This document shows, piece after piece, positions 1 to 4,865 of a DNA stretch of 8,442 nucleotides. The notes below the pieces were generated by a model. The model was not told the DNA's origin. It made no database searches and was given only the letters and a program-made list of their open reading frames with translations. This DNA is from Candidatus Methanophagales archaeon (GTDB lineage Archaea; Halobacteriota; Syntropharchaeia; Alkanophagales; Methanospirareceae). A program made the position numbers and the translations under genes. The stretch lies in contig JAUXHM010000040.1 in NCBI GenBank assembly GCA_030621535.1, forward strand, positions 1 to 8,442, given 5' to 3'. Every line of letters begins with the position of its first letter. The stretch's first letter is position 1.

Positions 1-74
1 GCGTTTTCCGAGATATAGGTTCTTATGGACTCTCTTAGCTCAGACGAAATCTCCAACAGTTCGTTTATTTCCAT
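1..74 (-). CDS. Partial 5' end of an unrecognised protein
   Basis: An open frame starts at an ATG (74-72) on the minus strand and runs off the left edge without a stop. The 24 visible residues begin MEINELLEISSELRESI and look like a normal amphipathic N-terminal helix, rich in Glu, Leu and Ile. No Shine-Dalgarno sequence lies upstream. A TATA-like TTATACTTTA (98-89, minus) sits about 20 bases before the start, so a leaderless or very short-leader transcript is possible. The N-terminus is too short to assign a family. Confidence is moderate because only 74 bases are available and coding potential is judged from composition alone. Confidence 0.5.
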   Translation of the reverse strand, partial: MEINELLEISSELRESIRTYISEN

Positions 75-88
75 TTTATCTTTGTACG

Positions 89-243
89 TAAAGTATAACC
101 GCCTTCTACTTAATTTAAGACACGGATTAACACTGATTTACGCGGATTTATTTACACGTTGAATATTGTTGATTTTTACCATCTGTGTTAATCTGCGTTA
201 ATCTGTGTCAACGATTTATTTTCTTGTGGTATATAAAGTATAA
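89..243 (-). promoter_or_regulatory. Duplicated TATA-like flank (89-98 and 234-243)
   Basis: The 10-mer TAAAGTATAA occurs at 89-98 and exactly again at 234-243. Each copy is followed by similar pyrimidine-rich sequence, then TTTA and a GAC(A/G)C(A/G)GATT arm. On the minus strand the 10-mer reads TTATACTTTA, which resembles an archaeal TATA box pointing at the left-edge gene. The nearer copy is only about 20 bases from that ATG. The farther copy would put a transcript start near 212, with the whole of element 1 in the leader. AT-rich sequence produces such motifs easily, so the promoter reading is tentative. Confidence 0.3.
119..209. repeat. Long imperfect inverted repeat, 10-base units (element 1)
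   Basis: The left arm (119-149) and right arm (181-209) are reverse complements over about 29 bases with six or seven mismatches, most of them G/A transitions. Each arm is a run of three 10-base units. Units at 121-130, 131-140 and 141-150 fit CRCNGATTWA, and units at 181-190, 191-200 and 201-210 fit ATCTGYGTYA. The loop is about 31 bases and AT-rich. It lies between the left-edge gene and the nucleotidyltransferase and has no coding potential. Similar GATTAACAC-type intergenic repeats occur, to my recollection, in many unrelated prokaryotes without an agreed function. Confidence 0.85.
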
Positions 244-262
244 ACTTCCACCTACCTATTTA

Positions 263-379
263 GGACGCAGATTTACGCAGAAAACTATTTCCGCAAATTA
301 TCAAATGCCTTACGTTTAACTTCCGGTTTAGTGCCAAAATTAAGTTTAAAATCCTGATTATCTGCGGTCATCTGCGTCC
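263..379. repeat. Second inverted repeat of the same family (element 2)
   Basis: The left arm at 263-280 (GGACGCAGATTTACGCAG) pairs with the right arm at 362-379, matching 15 of 18 positions with the three mismatches together in the middle. The spacer is about 81 bases and AT-rich. The right arm lies 5 bases beyond the stop codon of the minus-strand nucleotidyltransferase, so the element would form a stem in the 3' end of that transcript. The left arm follows a second copy of the TAAAGTATAA flank that also precedes element 1. The two elements therefore look like diverged tandem copies. Confidence 0.75.
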
Positions 380-384
380 GATTA

Positions 385-1335
385 TCAAAAATTATTCTTT
401 CTTGATAAAAGTGATAGCGATTTTATCCATTCACCCTTTGCCTCCCTTGTGGTGCCTACAACCAGTCTTGTCTCGTGTTTTGTGCGTTCTATTACTCCAC
501 GGGCTTCTATGAGCTCTCCCTCGAATGCCTGTCCTGTGTACGTATGAGTGAAGCATAGAACCTTGCTTATCTCAGGATGTTCAATTTCATATATCGCAGG
601 GCTATCAAAGGAGAAATAGGCGTTTTTTACTTCTGCCGTTATCCTGGCATAACCCCTTCTTTCTCCCTTTTCGTAATCCCGCCTATCTAATTTCCTTATT
701 TCAGCCCAATCCCGGACGTATAAAAGGTCAAAATAGGTGTTGTCTATTACACCTCTGTTTTTCTTCCTTTTTTCCTGCGCCACGAAATCATCATAACTCA
801 GCTCAGGATTCCTTTTATTGTAAATCTGCCTCCACACGTCTTGTCCTATCTCGGTGAGAAGACCATCCTTTGTCGCATTCGCGATAATCTGTCTCGCAAG
901 ATTGAAGTTCTTCTGCCCGTAAACGACAAAATCAAGGTCGGATTGTTGATTGTTAAGACCGCATAAAAACGAGCCCGTGATGCCTATTCTGTCTTTTGGA
1001 ATCGCCTTACCAAGAAGTTCATAAATATCTCGTACGCCCTCTTCACGCTCGGCAATCCACGGAAGCCTCTCCTCAGGTCGCAGGATTTCAGTTATGTCCT
1101 CTTTTGGCACCTCATGCACGTCTTTTACATATTCAGGTCGATGCGTTCTCAGGAATGCATAAGATTCGTGAAAATCCAGTTTCCTGTATCTCCCATTCTC
1201 CGAGACTCGGTCGCCGCTTTCATCGGGAATATATCGCAAGAGGCATTTTACATCTCCCTCTCCTGAGTCATAGCTGACCACCGAAAAAATCCATGCCTGC
1301 GATGTTGTCACAAAGTCCCGTATCCTTGTTGTCAT
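385..1335 (-). CDS. Predicted nucleotidyltransferase (Pol beta superfamily, COG2413-like)
   Basis: This 316-residue cytosolic protein has the nucleotidyltransferase signature in its middle. A GS pair at 121-122 is followed by the DLD carboxylates at 133 and 135, and a likely third acidic residue is D203 in YFDLLYV. These bind the metal and the nucleotide triphosphate in this superfamily; the nucleotide and acceptor cannot be read from sequence. About 110 residues precede the core, and a beta-rich C-terminal part (about 235-316) follows. It resembles the archaeal group COG2413, whose role is not established. The ATG at 1335 is preferred over the TTG at 1341, because AAGG lies seven bases before the ATG and directly abuts the TTG. 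It stands alone, divergent from the small gene at 1517. Confidence 0.8.
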   Translation of the reverse strand: MTTRIRDFVTTSQAWIFSVVSYDSGEGDVKCLLRYIPDESGDRVSENGRYRKLDFHESYAFLRTHRPEYVKDVHEVPKEDITEILRPEERLPWIAEREEGVRDIYELLGKAIPKDRIGITGSFLCGLNNQQSDLDFVVYGQKNFNLARQIIANATKDGLLTEIGQDVWRQIYNKRNPELSYDDFVAQEKRKKNRGVIDNTYFDLLYVRDWAEIRKLDRRDYEKGERRGYARITAEVKNAYFSFDSPAIYEIEHPEISKVLCFTHTYTGQAFEGELIEARGVIERTKHETRLVVGTTREAKGEWIKSLSLLSRKNNF

Positions 1336-1352
1336 AAACAAACCTTTTTTAT

Positions 1353-1394
1353 GTGGGGCTCCACCCCACCACCCCGCAAGCCCTGTAAGGGCTT
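1353..1394. repeat. Pair of GC-rich hairpins, REP-like
   Basis: Two perfect short inverted repeats lie side by side just upstream of the nucleotidyltransferase. The first is GTGGGG/CCCCAC (1353-1358 and 1364-1369) with a 5-base loop. The second is AAGCCCT/AGGGCTT (1378-1384 and 1388-1394) with a 3-base loop. They are far richer in GC than the AT-rich sequence around them. If transcription starts upstream, both fall in the minus-strand leader. They may be a dispersed REP-like element or a structured leader; one copy in the window cannot decide. Confidence 0.6.
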
Positions 1395-1472
1395 ATAGAA
1401 AAGCTTTACCAAAAGAATTTATCTTCTGTTCAATTTTGCCCTCACGCATTAAGCCAGAGAGCGAGGCTGCTG

Positions 1473-1490
1473 TATTTATATGTCCATATA
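1473..1490 (+). promoter_or_regulatory. TATA box overlapped by a palindrome
   Basis: TATTTATATG (1473-1482) matches an archaeal TATA box. It overlaps the palindrome TATATG-TC-CATATA (1477-1490). The expected transcript start, about 25 bases downstream, is near 1500-1503, just before GGAG (1508-1511) and the ATG at 1517. A palindrome over the TATA box is a typical place for a repressor to block transcription, but the AT-rich sequence makes this only a candidate operator. Confidence 0.5.
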
Positions 1491-1516
1491 ATAATAGAAA
1501 AAAGCGTGGAGTAAAA

Positions 1517-1663
1517 ATGGCTCAAACCGTGATAAGAACACAGCCAATTAATCTTACCGGCTTGTGGAGATTAAAGGTATTGCTTCCAGAAACAAGAGAG
1601 TTGTTGGACATAAGGGGGGAATTGAGAAGAACCGGTAAGGTAGAAAAAGATGACCTGCACTAA
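1517..1663 (+). CDS. Small unrecognised protein, 48 residues
   Basis: The frame begins MAQTVIRTQPINLTG and ends in a charged tail rich in Arg, Lys, Glu and Asp. The ATG at 1517 is chosen because GGAG lies five bases before it and a TATA box sits at the right distance upstream. An in-frame TTG at 1436 would add 27 residues, but those would be encoded across the TATA box, so it is rejected. No transmembrane segment, cysteine pair or known motif is visible. It lies 54 bases before ribC on the same strand and could share a transcript with it. It could be a small regulator or the remnant of a longer gene. No function is proposed. Confidence 0.55.
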   Translation: MAQTVIRTQPINLTGLWRLKVLLPETRELLDIRGELRRTGKVEKDDLH

Positions 1664-1670
1664 ATTCACA

Positions 1671-1711
1671 GTTTTTCTCTTTTAGTCAAGGTTTTCTCTT
1701 TAGAGAAAAAG
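1671..1711 (+). promoter_or_regulatory. Alternative-hairpin leader before ribC
   Basis: TTTTTCTCT occurs at 1672-1680 and TTTTCTCT at 1692-1699. A single complementary segment, AGAGAAAAA (1702-1710), can pair with either copy, giving 9 base pairs with a 21-base loop or a tight 8-base-pair hairpin. The two pairings exclude each other and end 7 bases before the ribC ATG, where no clear Shine-Dalgarno sequence is present. The T-rich tracts could instead act as a terminator for the small gene upstream, or TTTTCTCT-TT-AGAGAAAA could be a protein-binding palindrome. No FMN riboswitch is recognisable. Confidence 0.45.
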
Positions 1712-1717
1712 TTGTAA

Positions 1718-2188
<471 letters not shown>

Positions 2189-2204
2189 CAGGATATTTCA
2201 AATT

Positions 2205-2318
2205 ACCGCAGAGAACGCAAAGACACAAGAAAAAATAAATTATAGACACGGATTAACACAGATGATAAGAATCAACACTGTTAAACTAAAACTCTGCGTA
2301 CTCTGCGCTCTCCGCGGT
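2205..2318. repeat. Inverted repeat of 9-base units with a nested 10-base-family copy
   Basis: The left arm at 2205-2226 (starting ACCGCAGAGAACGC) pairs with the reverse complement of 2292-2318. Over the first 18 bases the only differences are A against G. The right arm is a clean 9-base tandem with units at 2292-2300, 2301-2309 and 2310-2318 fitting CTCYGCGNN. In the loop, 2245-2259 carries GACACGGATTAACAC, an exact 15-base match to 119-133 of element 1. The element fills the gap between the convergent ribC and PhoU/TrkA_C genes. In a minus-strand RNA all the A/G differences become G-U pairs, so the 3' end of the PhoU/TrkA_C transcript could form a continuous stem. Confidence 0.85.
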
Positions 2319-2354
2319 GATAAATCACTGTATTTTTAGATAGTGCCGCCATTC

Positions 2355-2378
2355 TAAACCTCCAAACCGCTAAACCGC
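2355..2378 (-). repeat. Three 8-base tandem units across a stop codon
   Basis: Read on the minus strand, three consecutive 8-base units GCGGTTTA, GCGGTTTG and GAGGTTTA occupy 2378-2355. The TAG stop codon of the PhoU/TrkA_C gene (2372-2370) lies at the boundary of the first two. The repeat therefore covers the last two codons and the first bases of the 3' untranslated region. Confidence 0.6.
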
Positions 2379-3566
2379 AGATACAATCTCCTTTATCTTC
2401 TCCTCGCCTTCTTTCGGACCGCGCATGATTAACAAATCGCCTTTCTTTATCACCGCATCCCCTGCTGGATTATACACCCATTTACCGTCTTTTCTACGAA
2501 TTGCCAGTATGAACATTCCTGTTCGAGTTTCTATATTCAACTCCTTCAGCGTTTTTCCGAATATATCCTCGTTTCTCGCATCCTGTTTCAATATCACCTC
2601 ATCGGATTCTTTTATAGAAGCCGAGAAAACCGGGTGCAAGTGAATATCGCGAAGCACCACGTCGGCAATCTCATACGCCGCATCGGATATTATTTCAGAA
2701 GAAATAGCAACGTGCAGCAAGCCGCGGAGTTCATCAAAATTACTCCTGTTCGTTATCCCTCGCGCCGCCTCCATCACCAAAATCTCCAGCTCATCCTTCA
2801 TCCTGTCCATAGACTCTTCCAAATCGCCTACTTCCTCCGCTATTTCTTTGCTGTCAAACATGACTGCGGAATAAGAAAGACCAACCGTCAACTCCGACAT
2901 GTTTTTCATATCTGCGATGAGGTCCGCTATTTCTTCTGTTATCCTTTTCCTTTTTATATCTGCCCCTCTTGCGACCTCCTTCTCTTTCTTCCCCTTATAT
3001 TCCTCCCCCGTTGCGATTTTACAGAAAAATGGGATTCCTTCGGTAGGACCAGAAGAGATAATCAAATCGCCTTCCTTTAACCGCTCGTTTTCATCAGGCG
3101 AATATATCCATTTAACCCCTCTTTTTATTGCCAGTACACTCATCCCCGTCTCAGTCTCGAGCTTTAATTCCTTTAACGTCTTATCTCGTAACTCCGAGGG
3201 GGGCTTTATCCTCACGTTTATTACCGCCTCTTCAAAATCCTCACGGTCAAGATAATGGCTTATATCTACCGATTCTGCTATCTTTGCTATGTCTCCCGCG
3301 GCATTGGATATCTTCTCCGCCGCAGACGCCATTTGCAGTATTGCAGTGAATTCAATCGCATCTTCGGGGTTCCTCGTGCCCAACATTATCGCTATTCTCA
3401 GTTTATACAACAGAGAATGCATCTGCTCCTCTAATTTAAATACCTCTTTCGCTATCTCGGGGTTGCTATACAGAACTGCCGAATAGGCGAGGTCTAACAT
3501 CGAGCCCGATATGTCCTTCATATCCACGAGTACATCTTTTACATTAAAAGCTTCTGTTTCCGTCAT
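2370..3566 (-). CDS. Tandem PhoU-like/TrkA_C regulatory protein (COG3273-like)
   Basis: This 398-residue soluble protein is an internal duplication of a PhoU-like helical domain followed by a TrkA_C (RCK_C) domain. PhoU-like domains lie at about 8-105 and 209-308, and TrkA_C domains at about 112-185 and 312-396, joined by a charged linker near 186-208. The copies align clearly: DKTLKELKLETETGMSVLAI (128-147) matches GKTLKELNIETRTGMFILAI (337-356), and both continue to a KEGDL/KKGDL strand and a GP(T/K)EG turn. TrkA_C domains bind small ligands and gate cation transport, and PhoU domains associate with transporters. A cytosolic ligand-sensing partner of an ion transporter is the usual inference, but no transporter is in the window. 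There is no membrane segment and no NAD-binding RCK_N domain. The start has GGGGAGG just upstream. Confidence 0.88.
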   Translation of the reverse strand: MTETEAFNVKDVLVDMKDISGSMLDLAYSAVLYSNPEIAKEVFKLEEQMHSLLYKLRIAIMLGTRNPEDAIEFTAILQMASAAEKISNAAGDIAKIAESVDISHYLDREDFEEAVINVRIKPPSELRDKTLKELKLETETGMSVLAIKRGVKWIYSPDENERLKEGDLIISSGPTEGIPFFCKIATGEEYKGKKEKEVARGADIKRKRITEEIADLIADMKNMSELTVGLSYSAVMFDSKEIAEEVGDLEESMDRMKDELEILVMEAARGITNRSNFDELRGLLHVAISSEIISDAAYEIADVVLRDIHLHPVFSASIKESDEVILKQDARNEDIFGKTLKELNIETRTGMFILAIRRKDGKWVYNPAGDAVIKKGDLLIMRGPKEGEEKIKEIVSAV

Positions 3567-3616
3567 ATCCTCCCCTCTAACCTCCTCTTCGCACGCATAC
3601 GCATAGCCCTGAACAT
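3563..3616 (-). other. Possible 17-residue arginine-rich upstream ORF
   Basis: An ATG at 3616-3614 opens a short frame (MFRAMRMRAKRRLEGRI) whose TGA overlaps the ATG of the PhoU/TrkA_C gene as ATGA. Six of 17 residues are Arg. It lies inside the leader predicted from the TATA box at 3707-3698, so it could couple translation. There is no independent support, and the Arg-rich composition follows from the purine-rich ribosome-binding region, so it may well be chance. Confidence 0.2.
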
Positions 3617-3697
3617 AAACCCAAGCCGCTCAGCCCAGCTCAGGGTCAACAACCCCCAAGAAAAATCCTCTTTTTTGTTCAATTTGTATGAGTTTGC

Positions 3698-3707
3698 TAT
3701 ATATAAA
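3698..3707 (-). promoter_or_regulatory. TATA box for the PhoU/TrkA_C gene
   Basis: On the minus strand 3707-3698 reads TTTATATATA, a near-ideal archaeal TATA box. The start of transcription would be near 3675, giving a leader of about 110 bases. That leader contains a weak CCCTGA/TCAGGG stem (3607-3612 and 3640-3645) and two Shine-Dalgarno-like GGAGG stretches before the ATG at 3566. Confidence 0.55.
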
Positions 3708-3894
3708 CTATAGTCCTTCCCATAATAAATTGCAATTAATGAACCACGAGATTCCACGAGATTAACACAACACTTTTTCCTTTTTTTAAAAAAGAAAACC
3801 TGTGCTAAAAGAAAAAACAAAAAGTTTATAAATAATCTCGTGAAAATCTGTGTAATCTTGTGGTTAATAATTTTCGGAATGACTATAAACTATA
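3702..3894. repeat. Periodic inverted repeat flanked by 11-base direct repeats (element 4)
   Basis: This fills the centre of the 423-base gap between the divergent PhoU/TrkA_C and larE genes. The left arm at 3742-3768 (AACCACGAGATTCCACGAG onward) pairs with the right arm at 3834-3865. The outer 16 bases match except for two positions, and the inner part matches after a one-base gap. The units are again about 10 bases (CCACGAGATT type). The loop holds long T and A tracts (3774-3798). The exact 11-mer TATAAACTATA lies outside both arms at 3702-3712 and 3884-3894. The rest of the gap is AT-rich non-coding sequence, with the TATA box at 3698-3707 and TATA-like stretches before larE. Confidence 0.75.
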
Positions 3895-3897
3895 AAG
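3884..3897 (+). promoter_or_regulatory. Candidate TATA box for larE
   Basis: TATAAACTATAAAG precedes larE by about 95 bases. It would give a leader of roughly 70 bases. TTTATAAATA (3825-3834) and TAATTTAAA (3942-3950) are alternatives in this very AT-rich stretch, so the choice is weak. Confidence 0.3.
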
Positions 3898-3989
3898 TTT
3901 CTTTGATAAAGATAACTTTCTTTTTGAATTGTAATTTAAAGATGGACTCTTACCCTTAACGAAATGATATTATCCTACCCGGCGAGCGC

Positions 3990-4805
3990 ATGGCGAGAAA
4001 GAAACTTGAGGAATTGAGAAGAAGAATAAAAGAGAAGGGGACGATACTTGTTGCTTTCTCTGGTGGTGTTGACAGCGGTTTTCTGTTGTCGGTTGCTCAT
4101 GAAGCGCAGGCTGAAAACGTCATGGCGGTAACGATAGACAGTGAACTGTTTCCGAAAAGGGAATTAGAACATGTAAAGGGTTTTTTAAACCATGCAGGTA
4201 TCGCTTACAGGATAATACCGTCCTATCCGCTGAGAAACGAAGATTTTGCCATGAATCCTTATAACAGGTGCTATTATTGTAAAAAGTTCTTTTCGCAGAT
4301 ACTGAAGGCCGTTGCGACTGAAGAGGGTATAACGACAATCGCGGAAGGCGTTACACTTTCCGATTTTGACGAATACCGTCCAGGCATTGCCGCATCCGAA
4401 GAGGAAGGGATATGGCACCCTATGGCTGACGTGGGCATAACGAAACCCGAGGTAAGGCAAATGGCGAAAGAGATGGGTTTACCTTTTTGGGATAAGCCCT
4501 CAAATTCTTGTTTGGCGACGAGGATAGAATATGGTGAGCGGATAACGGTAGATAAACTTGAGATGATAGCGGCGGCAGAGAATTTCTTAATGGATGACAA
4601 CGGCTTCAAGCAAGTCAGGGTTAGACTGTATCGTGGAGCAATAGCGAGGATAGAGGTAGATAAGCACGAACTAAAACGATTTTTCGATACCGAAACGCGT
4701 GATAACATCGTTAAGAGACTGAAAAAACTCGGATTCAATTACGTCTCTATTGACCTCGAAGGGTACAAAAGTGGAAGCATGGGGGAAATAGCAACTAAAA
4801 TATAA
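3990..4805 (+). CDS. larE: LarE-type ATP-dependent sulfur transferase
   Basis: This 271-residue cytosolic protein belongs to the PP-loop family. LarE adenylates a pyridinium dicarboxylate mononucleotide and inserts sulfur to make the nickel-pincer nucleotide cofactor of lactate racemase and related enzymes. The PP-loop SGGVDS is at 24-29. The family segment EGVTLSDFDEYRPG is at 119-132, and PSNSCLATRI at 170-179 contains Cys174, the position of the sulfur-donating cysteine. A CYYC motif adds Cys94 and Cys97. Three active-site cysteines are the mark of LarE forms reported to carry a [4Fe-4S] cluster and to avoid consuming the donor cysteine; assignment to that form here is inference. No larA, larB or larC is in the window. 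The Shine-Dalgarno is weak, but the ATG gives the expected short stretch before the PP-loop. Confidence 0.88.
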   Translation: MARKKLEELRRRIKEKGTILVAFSGGVDSGFLLSVAHEAQAENVMAVTIDSELFPKRELEHVKGFLNHAGIAYRIIPSYPLRNEDFAMNPYNRCYYCKKFFSQILKAVATEEGITTIAEGVTLSDFDEYRPGIAASEEEGIWHPMADVGITKPEVRQMAKEMGLPFWDKPSNSCLATRIEYGERITVDKLEMIAAAENFLMDDNGFKQVRVRLYRGAIARIEVDKHELKRFFDTETRDNIVKRLKKLGFNYVSIDLEGYKSGSMGEIATKI

Positions 4806-4815
4806 ATTTCTTTTA

Positions 4816-4823
4816 TTTATATG
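4816..4823 (+). promoter_or_regulatory. TATA box for the thiolase/HMG-CoA synthase operon
   Basis: TTTATATG lies in a T-rich stretch after larE. The predicted transcript start, about 25 bases downstream, is near 4845. This coincides with an in-frame ATG at 4845 and favours the next ATG at 4866 as the real thiolase start, because AGGTGGT then sits just before it. Confidence 0.55.
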
Positions 4824-4865
4824 ACGTAAACCTTTTATCTTTTAATGGAGATAGGTGGTGGGTGC

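Noticed and set aside
119..379. CRISPR array
   Set aside because: The units are only 10 bases, are diverged, are arranged as inverted arms, and have no spacers of regular length; no cas gene is present.
1671..1717. FMN riboswitch before ribC
   Set aside because: The leader is far too short and lacks the conserved FMN aptamer sequence; only simple alternative hairpins are visible.
2634..3080. 148-codon plus-strand open frame
   Set aside because: It lies entirely opposite the well-supported PhoU/TrkA_C gene, and its product is the Cys-, Phe- and His-rich type expected of an antisense shadow.
3774..3798. Intrinsic terminator at the T and A tracts
   Set aside because: It lies between two genes transcribed away from each other, so no upstream gene would end there. 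It is treated as the loop of the inverted repeat.
3563..3820. 85-codon minus-strand open frame upstream of the PhoU/TrkA_C gene
   Set aside because: Its first half is translated from the poly-T/A tract and the periodic inverted repeat, and the TATA box at 3707-3698 lies inside it. The protein has no coherent composition. Only its last 17 codons are kept, as a doubtful upstream ORF.
4274..4738. 154-codon minus-strand open frame
   Set aside because: It is antisense to larE, whose motifs are intact; the Ser-rich product is typical of a shadow frame.
4845..4865. Seven-residue N-terminal extension of the thiolase
   Set aside because: The ATG at 4845 coincides with the predicted transcript start and has no ribosome-binding site, while the ATG at 4866 has AGGTGGT before it. 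A leaderless start at 4845 cannot be fully excluded.
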